NCBI GenBank assembly: GCA_020736575.1
Contig: JAGPYM010000006.1
Location: 1,488,001-1,552,000 of the forward strand
Length of the DNA stretch: 64,000 nucleotides
Source: Thelonectria olida
Taxonomy: Eukaryota > Ascomycota > Sordariomycetes > Hypocreales > Nectriaceae
Direction of reading: 5' to 3'
Made by a program: the position numbers and the translations under genes. The notes below the pieces were generated by a model. The model worked only from the letters and a program-made list of their open reading frames with translations, searched no databases and was not told the DNA's origin. Of this stretch, positions 22,864-33,787 are shown piece by piece; the stretch's first letter is position 1, and every line of letters begins with the position of its first letter.

Positions 22864-24911
22864 ATGCCCCCTACTTCGTCTCCCCCTGCCGCCAGCACCA
22901 GGCGCAGAGCCTGCGTGAACTGCACAGCTGCAAAGTCCAAATGTCTTCCCATTTCTCCCGACGAATGTGACCGTTGCCATCGCCTCGGAAAGACATGCGT
23001 CTATGGGAATATCCTCACCAAGAGGAGGAGCCCAACGGGCACCTCGTAAGGAGGGCACCCAATTGGTTTCTGTTTATGCTAATCATGCCTCAGCCGCGTG
23101 CGACTCCTCGAGAACAAGCTGAATAGCATCGTTTCCCTCATTAATAACCATCATCCCCAAGATGCCGCCTTGGCTGGGCTTCTATCCCAAATCCAGTCCC
23201 AAACTCGGTCCGAACCTCAGGGACTTTCCAGACGCATCAACGCACCCACCCATGGCCTAACACGAGTGGAAACAAGTGATATAGTAGACCGTGGTCTTGT
23301 TTCACTTGAACTTGCACGCACGCTTCTACACGATTACCGCAAAAAAGCTATTCATCACTTTCCCTTCGTGATAGTCTCCCCTGAAGTCGATGCCAATTCC
23401 TTACGCCTCCGTACCCCATTCCTGTTCCTCTGCATCATGGGCTCAATGATGGTAAAAGATTGCCCGCTTCAAAGACAAATTGGTCAAGAAATTCGGATTC
23501 AATTCCACCAAAGATTGTTGCTCGAGTCCGAGACCAGCTTAGAACTTCTCCAAGGTCTCCTCGTCTACTTGGCCTGGTACCAATACCATTTTCTCCCAGA
23601 GAACCAACAACTCGTCCAGATTGCTCAGTTATGTGTTGCCCAGGTTCATAGTCTTGGCCTGGACCAGAATCCGCAGAACCACAAACGTCGAGTTGATCTC
23701 GGACCGCCCGAAACTGAACAACATCGTGCTTCTGCTCGCAGCCTCGAAGAGCTTCGAGCTCTGTTGGGCACCTATTGCACGGCATCTTGGTGAGCAATAC
23801 TTAGAAAGAGACAACCATTCATGCGGACGAGAGACTAATAGCGCAGGATTGCGACCAAATTCAGGACTAGATGCGCAATGCCGCATACCAAGTACATCCA
23901 GCAGTCATGTGCTTCCCTAGCGGAACAAAGCGAGCTCTCCTCGGACCAACTTATTCCACATTTTGTGCGAGCAAATGAACTTTCCCGTCGGATATGCAAC
24001 ATTTTTGCCTATGACGACCTGGACAACACTGACATTCGCGGGGACCATGTCAGCAATCTTACGGTGCAAGCTTTTGTCAACGAACTGGACGTATTAGAAA
24101 AATCAATAGCCAACGAGATACGACATGATAGTAAGAGATTATATTTGTTTTTGCTTTTTCGACCGGGGCCTTGGACTGATGTTGGGCAGCCATTGCATTA
24201 GACCTCGAGCTTTACCATATTCGCACGCTGATTTCCGAGATTGCCCTCCATCAAGAGTTCTGGAGCAATCCTACCTTTGCTTCTCCCATGAATTCTCTTT
24301 CGCCAGCTCTCAGATGGAACATGCTCAGAGGCCTGGCACAGAATTGTAGAGCCCTTCTCAACAGAGTGACAGCATGCTCCGATGACGAAACGTGGTATCT
24401 GACCTTCTACACATATGCTAAGATCTGCCGAGTTCTTTCGTGTCTCACAAACTTGGATAATGTCAACTTAAACCCGCCGAGGGAGGATCACGATGATGTG
24501 CGAACATTTGGGCGACAAGGTGTATCGTTTGCATGGGATATGACACCAATTGAAAGAGAGGCGGATTTTCCAACTTCGGTAACGCAGTTGCAACAAAAGC
24601 TTCTAAACATGGCTATTGTGATTGCGAAAGGGGAGAGCGATTGCGATATCATGACGATGTTTTCGCAAATGGTCGGCGATGTCATGGCGGCGTACGAAAA
24701 TCGAGCGAGGGACAGACGCCAACTTGACTCTGCCCGCTCAGCCGCGATATCACAAGATTCAGGTGTTTCGGTGGCTCAAGGAATGGGAACTATCCCATTT
24801 GGCACTACAATCCAAGCAACAAGGAAGAATGATTTTCTTGGACCCTTTGTCGGTGGTCTTTTCGATCTGGACGAGGACAACGAACCTGGCGCTCTCAGAG
24901 GTTCAGGCTGA
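22864..24911 (+). CDS. Zn2Cys6 fungal transcription factor
   Basis: A nuclear DNA-binding regulator of 627 residues. Exons: 22864-23045, 23094-23789, 23847-24130, 24190-24911; introns of 48, 57 and 59 bp, all in frame. The N-terminus has the binuclear zinc cluster: Cys17-x2-Cys20-x6-Cys27-x7-Cys35-x2-Cys38-x6-Cys45, preceded by RRR. A linker and a likely coiled coil follow just after intron 1 (VRLLENKLNSIVSLI). The middle domain contains the ETSLELLQGLLVYLAWYQYHF and LCVAQVHSLGLDQNP elements typical of this class, and the segment IATKFRTRCAMPHTKYIQQ right after intron 2. The C-terminal region is acidic (FDLDEDNEPG). Targets cannot be read from sequence; the dehydrogenase and oxygenase genes downstream are candidates by position only. 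Confidence 0.88.
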
Positions 24912-25453
24912 GAAGGGCTGGAAAACGAGCCATCGATGCTTGAGTAATTAAGACGTCGAGACTCTAATAGTTATTGATTGCCATTAGTTTCACTTCGAAT
25001 GTAATTTGATTGAATTAAAGGATGGACTAATGTCAGTATTTACACGACGAAGAGCACATCGTACGAATTTAATGTATTTGTAGTACTCCCTGTACTATCT
25101 CAACCCCATAGATATACCGATATTTCGCGTGTTTGAATAAGTGAATATAGTACCTGGATCGAAGACATGACTACTAAAAGCAGTACCTACGCCAGGGCCA
25201 CAGCGTGATTCTCGAATGCGACAATCGGCGGCTCGGAACCCACGCCCCGGATTTCAGGACGGAGATTCCGCCGGGCAGTTTGAAGCCAGCTTCGCCCACG
25301 TCGAAACGAACGGCGATTACAAACCGTGTCGTGCATTGCAACTATAAATGCCAAGCTGTCCGAGGGTGTGAAATGAACTTACTCGAGAACCTCTCATTCA
25401 TTAAACTACTTTAAGACTAAGCCAGCAACGACCTAACCTACCGCTATCTCAAC
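24912..25453. promoter_or_regulatory. Promoter region of the dehydrogenase gene
   Basis: 542 bp between the transcription factor gene and the SDR gene (both plus). A TATAAAT motif at 25343-25349 sits about 105 bp upstream of the SDR start codon, a normal place for a fungal TATA box. Otherwise AT-rich and without an open frame. Confidence 0.5.
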
Positions 25454-26477
25454 ATGCCACCTCCAAGAGGCACCCCCAACCCACTAGAGGGTCCCGGTGA
25501 GTGTGTTGAATGAAAGTTCTCAAACAACCCTCTAATCTATCTGCAGGCGACTATGACATGACCTCAGATGTGCACTGTGACACATACCCTGCCATTGACC
25601 CAGCCAAGTCTGACTTCACTGGCAAGGCAGTCTTCATCACGGGTGCTTCTCGAGGCTTGGGTCAAGCAATGAGCGTCGCGTTTGCAAAGGCTGGTGCTTC
25701 TAAGCTTGCCATCGTCGCCAGATCGGATCTATCCGCTACGGTGGACGCAATCAACGCGGCAGCTCGAACTGCAGGACATCCAAATGTTGATGTCTTGCCC
25801 ATACAGGCTGATTTGAGCATTCCGGAAAGCGTTGAGATGGCCGCCGCCAAAGTCAAAGAGTCATTTGGCCATCTAGACGTCGTCGTCAACAATGCAGCTG
25901 TCATTTCGATGGCTACCATCACAGACTCGGATCCTACCGAGTGGTTGAGGATTCTCACCACAAACGTCTTTGGTCCTTATCTTGTGACACGATCTCTGAT
26001 CCCCTTGCTCCTCGAGGGAGGCTCAAAGACCATCGTCAACGTCGCCAGTGTCGGAGCCCACTGTGTGACGCCAACATTGAGCGCGTATCAGATCTCGAAG
26101 CTAGCCGTCTTGAGACTGACTGAGTTTATCTGCATCGAGTATGGAGATGAGGGGATTCTGTCGTACTCTGTGCATCCTGGTAATATCCCGACAGACGCTG
26201 TGGGCGGACCTGAGGCCATCCCCCCAGAGTTTAAGCCAGGTATGTCCCAAGAAAGATTGCGACCCAGATTTGCTTCTTTTTACTTGCTAACTTTGCTGTC
26301 TTAGCCTTTGTCGAGACCCCGGAGCTTACTGCGGATTCTATAGTCCATCTCACGTCGGAAAAAAGGCTATGGCTGGCAGGGCGATATATCAACTTGACCT
26401 GGGACCTTCCACAACTCTTTGCAAAGAAGGATGAGATAGTCAAGCATGACAAGTTGAAAGTTCGACTGGTCATTTAG
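25454..26477 (+). CDS. Short-chain dehydrogenase/reductase (SDR)
   Basis: An NAD(P)-dependent oxidoreductase of the classical SDR superfamily, 302 residues. Exons: 25454-25496, 25547-26239, 26305-26477 (introns 50 and 65 bp). Residues 46-53 form the TGASRGLG nucleotide-binding turn; NNAAV (129-133) replaces the usual NNAG; Ser182 and Tyr195-x3-Lys199 (YQISK) complete the active site; SVHPGNIPTD is the nucleotide-side PG motif. The first exon codes for only 14 residues plus one base. The C-terminal block (LTADSIVHLTSEKRLWLAGRYINLTWDL) resembles fungal SDRs often found in secondary-metabolite loci. Its 3' end lies 93 bp from the convergent SnoaL-like gene. The substrate cannot be predicted. Confidence 0.88.
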
Positions 26478-26570
26478 GTGCGGATAGTATTGGCCAAATC
26501 TAGTCCGAGTACATGAATCTACATATGATTGCGATTGCCCACAAGAGCTATTTCACCGTGAGCAGGCACT

Positions 26571-27023
26571 CTATTCAGGCTTATAGCCAACTGCACGGTT
26601 AAGGTCATGGACGTCCCAGTAAAAAGGCCTCATGCTGGTCATGACCCCCTTCTCGAGATCAACAGTGACAGCTTGGCAGAGCGGGTAATACAGATCCTCC
26701 CCCGTCTTCCTGACACGAAAGTGCGCGTTGGACAGGATGACTATTTGATTCGAGCCCTCTTTCTCAAAAATGTCTGGCGCCTGCACGTCCACGATGTCGA
26801 AGTAGTCGGCCATGCGGCGTGCCCAGTCTTGCAGTCCGTCGGGCCCGTGGAAAGTGCCGGCGTAGGGCAGAGCGGAGGTCTGTTCCAGCACGTAGTCGGG
26901 TGCTAGCACAGAGGCGATGCCGCTGAAGTCTCGGTCTTCTGGCTTGGCTGACATATACTTTCGTTCTTCGTCGTAGAACTTTTCAAGGATCGAACGAGCA
27001 GTGTGCTTTTGGGTGGACGCCAT
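26571..27023 (-). CDS. SnoaL-like (NTF2-fold) protein
   Basis: A single exon of 150 residues beginning MASTQKHTARSILEKFYDEE. The small alpha+beta barrel pattern of the SnoaL/NTF2-like superfamily is visible: an N-terminal helix, VLAPDYVLEQTSALPYAGTFHGPDGLQDWARRM in the middle, then strands with SNQIVILSNAHFRVRKTGEDLYYPLCQAVTVDLEKGVMTSMRPFYWD. Members are cyclases, isomerases or small-ligand binders; the G-F-H-G-x-x-G-L turn is the most typical element. The frame stays open for 99 codons upstream, but the sequence there is not protein-like and a TATA-like TATTTAAA lies at 27156-27163, so I start at 27023. Convergent with the SDR gene; a joint role is possible but not shown. Confidence 0.75.
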   Translation of the reverse strand: MASTQKHTARSILEKFYDEERKYMSAKPEDRDFSGIASVLAPDYVLEQTSALPYAGTFHGPDGLQDWARRMADYFDIVDVQAPDIFEKEGSNQIVILSNAHFRVRKTGEDLYYPLCQAVTVDLEKGVMTSMRPFYWDVHDLNRAVGYKPE

Positions 27024-27870
27024 GATGTGATGAAGCGGATGCTGGATGTATTCGATTTCTTTAACAAGGAGCACACTTGGAATATGACGGAGGGATAGTT
27101 GGCGAAGAGAAATATTCAGATGAGATAGAGACATCTTCCACGACATACCCGATGGTTTAAATACGTCTTTGAGTGGACAGCTCCGAATTTCCTGGTATTT
27201 GTCAGTCGGAGTCGTTGTCGGGCTCTTCTCCATGTTCCCAAAGTGGAAATCATTGCAAGCCGGAGTTTTCGGGGTTGCCGAAAATGAGTTAACAACTATT
27301 CCTAGGATCAGCAAACACACGATTATTTCACGGCGGTACTTGCGTTTGTTTTCAATTCTCTCATCGCCTTCTCAGACCGTGTCCAATTGCCTCTTCATGA
27401 TTACGTATGCGGAGATCGCTCGCCCATAAGACGCATAATGTGTTGGTTACGCTCGATTATTTCCCAAATAGGCTGTACGCCGCGACCCGACCTCAGCCGC
27501 ACTATCAACATCTGATGAGAGGTAATCCTTGGCATTTCCAGGGGATCGAAACTCGGGGCAATTGGTTGACAGTGCCTGCTGCTTATAATTCCGTACCCTG
27601 TTTTGACGCAGATGCAAATGCAGATATCCTTGTTGTATACTGCCTTTAAAACAAGCCTACCTACAGGTAGTTGCTGAGGGCGGGAGATCAGGTGCTATAT
27701 GAATGTTCCACTTCCCGAATCCTCATCCCTCTCCCGACCGCTTCCTCCTTTAAGTTCACTCTATCCGAGCCCTCAGCAAAGCCGTCTTGCCCTATCACCT
27801 CATCATTCACCAACGCCAACACCAATACCCATCCTCGAACCTCTAATCAGTGCACATCTCAACTGGCAAA
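27024..27870. promoter_or_regulatory. Divergent promoter region
   Basis: 847 bp between the SnoaL-like gene (minus) and the lipid-anchored protein gene (plus). It carries TATTTAAA at 27156-27163 for the minus gene and CCTTTAAAAC near 27644 on the plus side. No gene is supported. Confidence 0.5.
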
Positions 27871-28734
27871 ATGGGGAGTGGCTGTTCAAAACCCGAGGGC
27901 CCCATCCAAATACCAGACCATGTCGCTCGCACTGGCTTCCCGCATACCATCCAATTGACTTGGATGAAGTCTTGCTCTAAATCAGTCATCCGCATGGCCG
28001 CCCCTGGTTTACCACCGCTGTATTCCATTGATATGCCTCAGGGCTACGGCGGCCACACGATTCTCTACCTCGGGGCCAGCACCGAGACCTCTCCCATGGC
28101 ATATATCACACGAAGCGGTAGCGAGTTTACGTTCAACCTTCCTGGTGTCATGGGCTCTGGTATTATGCCTTCTCAAGTCGAAATGGTGTGCGAACATCCG
28201 CATACAGAAGTGCGGTATCGCTTCACCATGATGGTATGGCACGGAACTAGTGGTCGATCTGAATCCTTTGAATGGCGTCGATCCAGCGGAAACGAGGTCA
28301 AAAGCCTTGGAGGCTCAAGCTCAGGATGGAAACTCGTACGGCTGGGATCTAACTCGGGTGCCGGGTTCCCACCACCGTATCAGCAACATGGCATCAACAA
28401 CAACGCCACGCCGCAGTATCATTACGGCTATCCGCAACAAAACGCCAGCAGTTACGATGAAAAGCCAGAACCTGGCTTCTCGAGCGATGGAAACGAAGTC
28501 GTGGCCGTCTTTGCCCCGGCCAAAACCTTCTCGTTCTCAATGACCGACGTTGGCAAGTTTCAGTACATGAGAAGCGGAGCCACGCCGACGATGGGTTACC
28601 ACTGGGCTCTCATGGCCGTGTTGTCAGGTGTGTGTGTCTACCAGCATCAATTGGCGCGAGCGAACAATGCAACTGGTTCGACTGCCGCCGCCAGTGCTGC
28701 TGGTGCGGTGGTAGGAGCTGTTGCTGGCGTGTAG
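27871..28734 (+). CDS. Probable N-myristoylated protein of unknown function
   Basis: A single exon of 287 residues. The ATG at 27871 gives MGSGCSKPEG, a good N-myristoylation signal (Gly2, Ser6) with a palmitoylatable Cys5, so membrane anchoring is likely; an in-frame ATG 21 bp upstream would destroy this signal. A globular part (about 25-165) has strands such as PPLYSIDMPQGYGGHTILYLGAS, EFTFNLPG, RYRFTMMVWHGTSGRSESFEWRRSSGNEV and WKLVRLG. This reads like a tubby-C-terminal/LOR-type beta barrel, but I hold that only as a guess. A Pro/Gln/Tyr-rich linker follows, then VVAVFAPAKTFSFSMTDVGKFQYM, and a hydrophobic Ala/Gly-rich C-terminus. No enzyme motif is visible. Confidence 0.75.
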   Translation: MGSGCSKPEGPIQIPDHVARTGFPHTIQLTWMKSCSKSVIRMAAPGLPPLYSIDMPQGYGGHTILYLGASTETSPMAYITRSGSEFTFNLPGVMGSGIMPSQVEMVCEHPHTEVRYRFTMMVWHGTSGRSESFEWRRSSGNEVKSLGGSSSGWKLVRLGSNSGAGFPPPYQQHGINNNATPQYHYGYPQQNASSYDEKPEPGFSSDGNEVVAVFAPAKTFSFSMTDVGKFQYMRSGATPTMGYHWALMAVLSGVCVYQHQLARANNATGSTAAASAAGAVVGAVAGV

Positions 28735-29377
28735 GTAGTATTAGCTTTGCTTAATGAGCAGATTGGGGATTTTCGAATTTGAATTTTGTAATTAGAGAAT
28801 AAATTTTCACCTGGCATACCATTTATTAATGCCGATACATCTTCCCCTTCCCTTGTGTCGCCTTGATAGGGACTAATGAATCAGCTGTTGGCTCCAAGAA
28901 CGAGTTGCTGGCATACACAAGGGCAAAAGAAAAACACAGTTTTTCCCGACAATTTTAGCATTTTCAACACGGTTGTGATTATCTAGGCGCTATAAAGGAA
29001 CGTAGCTCCTCCATGGACGGATATCTCGTACAACCACCAACAGTCTCACGGCGGAAGAAGCTTGATGACTTTGAAGGCGAGGTTTACCGAGTCGACACTG
29101 TTGAAGCTATACTATTTCGTAGTGAAACAGTAGAGGGTTTTATTGAAACAGATATCTACTTATGAAATGGCGATACAGATCTAGTTTGTAAAGAGTCCTG
29201 GGACTTGGAATGGTTTGTTTAAGAAAGACTGGAGGACTGGATTGATCTGTTTGAGGGAATGGGGATGGTGGAAATGATTGCGATTGAGGGATAGGTAAAT
29301 GCTCTTGAGGTCGATTTTATGACTGAGATGGTCATGCATTACACAACTTCACCCAGAATCTATGAGGAAATCATTGT
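28735..29377. other. Convergent intergenic region
   Basis: 643 bp between the 3' ends of the lipid-anchored protein gene (plus) and the P450 gene (minus). AT-rich, no gene or repeat seen. Confidence 0.5.
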
Positions 29378-31015
29378 CTACCCAGAAGCCAGCGATACCC
29401 GCGTCGTACTCTGGCCCATCTTCAAACTCCAGTCACCACACCATTGATCCCGCCCGCTGACTTCTACCCTCGCCTCCGTCTTTGGATTGTACACCGTGAC
29501 TAGATCTCCAGTGTTCAGAACCGGGTTTGCCTCCCACTCGCCGGCACCCATAGGCTTCATGTCGATCCGCATTGCCAGCAAGGCCACCATTATCAGAATC
29601 TCGGTGGCGGCAAACTGTCTAGCAGGGCAAAGATGGGGCGGCGCACCCCAAGCAACGAAGCTGCTGGGTTCTCTGGGTTTGCGCTCACTGCCTTCTTGTG
29701 GTACGAATCGACGAGGGTCGAACGTGTCGGCAGTGGGACCCCAGACATTCGTGTTGGTGTGGATGGGGTTTCCAGGCAATTGGAGAAAGTGCCCCGACTT
29801 GAGCAGGTACTGGCCGTCCAGAAGCGTGTCAGCCATGACCTTCCGGATGATGGCGTGGATGTGCCTCGTCCTTTGCGTCTCTTGGTACACGGACAGCAAC
29901 AAGGGGCATCTCGTCTTCACTGCCGCCACGTTGAGCACGAACCCTTCTTCTTTGCTTCCACTGACTGCTTCCCGAGAATCTTCGTCCCGAATCTCTTCAA
30001 GAAGCTCGGGGCGAGAGAAGAGCTCATAAACAGTCCAGTACATGGTAGGAGAAGTATTCCCAAAGACGGCGGTGCAGAAGGTCGCCTCCAGCTTGCATGC
30101 ATCATCTTGACGGACCCCGCCTTCGCGCAACACGCGCTGTCGCTCACGAACAAGAAGGGAGGCATCCTCGGGGATAGACTTGCAGTACTTTCGCAAGGCG
30201 TTGTATACAATCTCTCGCGCTGCGTAGCCTTTGCGAGTGATGTCGGTCTTTGTCAGGTGAGAAACCATGTACAGTTCCCAGATCCTGCATTGCAATTAAT
30301 AGTCTGTACCGAACCCATTGAAAGGGCAAATGGAGGCTCACCAGAACGCCTCTTCCACCTTCGGGTCGCAAAATGGGTGCTCCTGGCCAAAGACGCCACA
30401 ACTGCTTGCCTGCACAATGGCATGTCTCGTCCATTGTAGTAAGGAAATCTGCTTGGAAGCGGCGCCGTTTGTGGGCTCAACCAGGGAATCTATTTCAACG
30501 AGTGCACGACGGCCCATTCTCATATTCTGCTCATCCAGATGGGGACCTGGAGCAAGGCTCGACCTCATGGCGTTGCTGAACGTTTCGAGCAACGCGCCCC
30601 CGAATAAGTCGTAGGTTTCGTCGCTTGCATCGCCCATAATCTTTGTTGAGGTCTGTATGAAGGGGCGAAATGAAAGCGTCTTGGAAGCCTTCTGGATGAG
30701 AGGAATGAGGCGTTGGGTGTTGGCGATGTAGAGCTTTGTGTTGAAGATGGGGATGGTGTAGATCTCTGCGTTTGTTTGCTTGCTGTGTACAGTGAGTTGG
30801 GCTGCAGAGTCAAAGGCGCCGAAGCGATTCATTCACCTTGTGATGTTGTAATATGCGACACCATTTTGTAGCATGCCGAGGAGATGGCCTACCAAAGGCA
30901 CTTTGGACGGCAGTCTCGGTGGCTCACGAGGGTCATCAAACAAACTGAGTGACCATTCCAAGGCGTAGGCCAAGACGGCGATGCCTAGCAGGCCGTAGGC
31001 CGTCTCACGGAGCAT
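29378..31015 (-). CDS. Cytochrome P450 monooxygenase
   Basis: A heme-thiolate monooxygenase of 508 residues. Exons (minus): 31015-30837, 30782-30342, 30284-29378; introns of 54 and 57 bp. The N-terminus has a membrane anchor (AYGLLGIAVLAYALEW) and the proline-rich hinge PPRLPSKVPLVGHLLG. The K-helix ExxR is ETQR (342-345); FDPRRFVP is the PERF-region; the heme loop is FVAWGAPPHLCPARQF with the axial cysteine at about 426. In that loop the usual Phe-Gly is Trp-Gly and the usual Gly before Arg is Ala, so the loop is divergent but keeps Cys and Arg. The layout resembles fungal P450s annotated as similar to CYP7/CYP8-type (sterol or fatty-acid) enzymes; the substrate is unknown. Electrons could come from the reductase at 53478-55705. 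It may act with the adjacent FAD monooxygenase. Confidence 0.88.
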
Positions 31016-31507
31016 CTTTGTTCGGACTGCACTCTACACTCTACGCAATGTGAAGTGAAGTGACTGGTTGAGGGCCGAGAATTGTTCAAGTGGCACAACA
31101 ATGAGGACCAGTGGACTCCTGCTTCGCATTAAGTAGATGTCCACCGGAAAAACTGAGGCCCCAGTTCATGCATTCCTTCAACGTCATCAGATAACGATAG
31201 TGCTGACATCTGGAGCCCTCTTACTGGGTGGCAGTGGTCAAAAGGACTCCGGTATGGGGGCGCTGACCACCTAAGCAGTGAGAGAATAGCCGAACTGCAC
31301 GAATATAGCCCTAAAGGACTAAATCGAGACATCCTCACAGTATCAACTCTTTCGTTGGATGTCTTATTTTTGCCTGCATGTAGTTTTCATTTGCATGAGC
31401 TCACACCGTCACTAAAATCCATCGCTAATATCGATACTCCTGTTACGACTGATCGGGATGCACGCAAAACTAACGTACGAGAACACGCTCAGATCTCGCC
31501 CATTCTC
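31016..31507. other. Intergenic region upstream of the P450 gene
   Basis: 492 bp holding the P450 promoter (minus strand) and the 3' flank of the FAD monooxygenase gene (minus). No gene is supported. Confidence 0.5.
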
Positions 31508-33031
31508 CTATGCAACACTAGCAATTTGATCGCCGCCATTCACACAGACATTGTCCTTGACGTGGGCGTTGCCATGGAAAATAACACCGCCATTGACGAC
31601 ACTATTGTCATTGATGTAGGCAAAAGGTTCTTTCGCCAGCACCTCATCGACTTCTTTATACGCATCATAGCCGTAAAGCCAGGACTGCACCTCTGGACAA
31701 GTCCATCTGCTGGGGAACGGTGCCTTGACTTCTTTTCCCAGTTGAGACAGAAACAGCTCGTCTCTAGCCTCTTGCTCAGGGCCATTCATCATGTGGAACG
31801 ATGCTCGCTAGCGTGATAGCATTAGACATGAATTCACTCACAGAAAGGTGGAATCTTGGACTCTTGGACTAACCTGCTTGAAAGTTTCCTTGACGATGGC
31901 CTCACCTCTGGCTTTGCGAAGCTGCTCATAGAGCACCAGTGCTTGAGGTAATTGGGACTTTGATTCCATGCGGCCTAACAAGAGACCCAAGACTGCACCA
32001 TCCTCAACGGCAGAGTTGGCTCCTTGGGCTAGGTACGGGAGCATCGGATGGCAGGCGTCTCCAACAAACACGAAGTTCTTCTCCTCGTTTACCCAAGAAG
32101 GCAGCTCGTTCCCTGTAGGTTCTATTAGCGCTCGCTTCGATAATGAGACCATGAGGATCTTGTTTGTCTCACGATGCATTAACCTCCACTTGTCCACACT
32201 CTCTACACAGTTCAGGAACTTTGTCAAAATAGGATCCCACTCTCTGAACAGTTCTCTGATCTCTTCGACTGATCCAGCTTGCCGACTCACACCCTCCGGG
32301 AGATCATCCGGAACTAGTAGAACGATGTTGTACATGTCGCCGTCTCGTAGCGAATACCCAACAGCATGGGCTCCGGGACCGATCCAGAAGTGCACTGATG
32401 GATTCTTGACCCAGTCTCGAAGTTCTGCGTCTCGTATTTGGTCCAAGGTGAGCACGATTCGGTAGGCCAGGTCGCCAGTGGGTTTCGGGTGGTCTTTTGC
32501 TCCTAGGAACCAGTCACGACATCGAGACCAAATGCCGTCGGCTGCAATGATCAAGTCGGCGTGGGTTGTGATGCCTGACTTAGTGGTCACTTTGGGGACA
32601 TCGAAGTCGATGGCTTCCACCTTTTGGCCAAGATGGAACTTGACACCAAGCTCTCGAGCTCGATCGTACATGCAAAGCTGGAGATCGACGCGGTGGATAT
32701 CGATGAACGGGGCGCCGTACTTTTCACGCATGCGTTTGTTGAACTGCTCTTCCATGGCCAAGATGCTGCCGGTATAACTGTGAACGGCAAGGTAGGTCGG
32801 CTCTGCAGCTGTCTCCCAAAGTCGCTCAGGGAGGCCCCATTGCTGCAGGAGGCGAGATGAGTTTGGCGTTACTTGCAATCCAGCACCAACTTCTGAGAGT
32901 TCCTCGGTAGATTCAAAGACGGTAACGTTGTGACCGGAAAGAGAGCATGAGATTGCTGTAGCAAGTCCGCTGAGGCCAGCTCCGATGATGATAATGTCCA
33001 GCGGTACTGGGGACTTTGAGTGGACGTACAT
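31508..33031 (-). CDS. FAD-dependent monooxygenase (salicylate hydroxylase-like)
   Basis: A flavoprotein aromatic hydroxylase of group A type, 485 residues, NAD(P)H-dependent by family. Exons (minus): 33031-31874 and 31807-31508; the intron is 66 bp with donor GTTAGT. The Rossmann motif is IIIIGAGLSGLATA (GAGLSG at 17-22), followed by the ribose-binding acidic strand end VTVFE. The DG motif is ADGIWSR (165-166) and the second FAD motif is VGDACHPMLPYLAQGAN (GDACHP at 324-329). Joining the exons restores the family-typical end KQRASFHMMNGPEQEARDE and WLYGYDAYKEVDE. About 35 extra residues after that (NDNSVVNGG.. to the stop) are not typical; an unrecognised last intron or a lineage extension is possible. 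A TATA-like TTTATAA lies about 65 bp upstream of the start. Same orientation as the P450 gene. Confidence 0.85.
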
Positions 33032-33787
33032 GGTGTCTAATTTGTTTACAATGATTGAGTATGTATCGAATCATGGGGTCTCCTTTGGGTAGGTTATAAA
33101 GATGCCTCTTGTAGGTAGTATCGTAGCGAGATCTCGGTGTCTGCATGTCACGGTTTCGGGAAATCCGGAGCTCATCTCGCTACAGCTCGTGGCGACGATC
33201 TTCCTCGGCACTACGATTCATCGCCCTGCATACCCCTTTAACCATTAAACAAAGTGATGCCTGATGAGTGATGTTGGCGATCCCTCCGGAAAAGCCGACG
33301 TCGAGTGGGCTTCCGTCCGGAACTTCCACGCGGCCAAAAGTCTCCGGATCCGAATGCCACATCTCCGTGGGTATACATCTCCAAATGGGTTGCCAACTCT
33401 ATAATTGGATGGAAGGCCCTCATTTATGAGCTGATATTCATGCATGTGGAGTCTATCGTGGCAAGGCTGAAGGCGGCGACTCTGTTCTGAGGCAGACGAC
33501 GCCTCCATTGTGGCGTCCATTCGAGTATTCACAGCCGCACACTAAGTTCCAGTAATGCAACCCTCCACTTCGATTCTCCCCCAGATTTTGATGGGCTTGG
33601 GTGGCAAAAAGTCCATAGCAACCGATTTGACAGTTGACAGGTGCAGATATCAAGCAAGATCAATCACTAGGTACCCAGGTATGAGAGTGCTACGGGAGCC
33701 AGAATGGGGGGAAAGATTGCTCTTCATGTTAATTGCATTACACCGTTATGTTCATTCATATACATGATCGCTTCGCTAATTTGCTCT
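33032..33787. other. Intergenic region
   Basis: 756 bp holding the promoter of the FAD monooxygenase gene (minus) and the 3' flank of the 304-residue protein gene (minus). No gene or repeat is supported. Confidence 0.5.
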
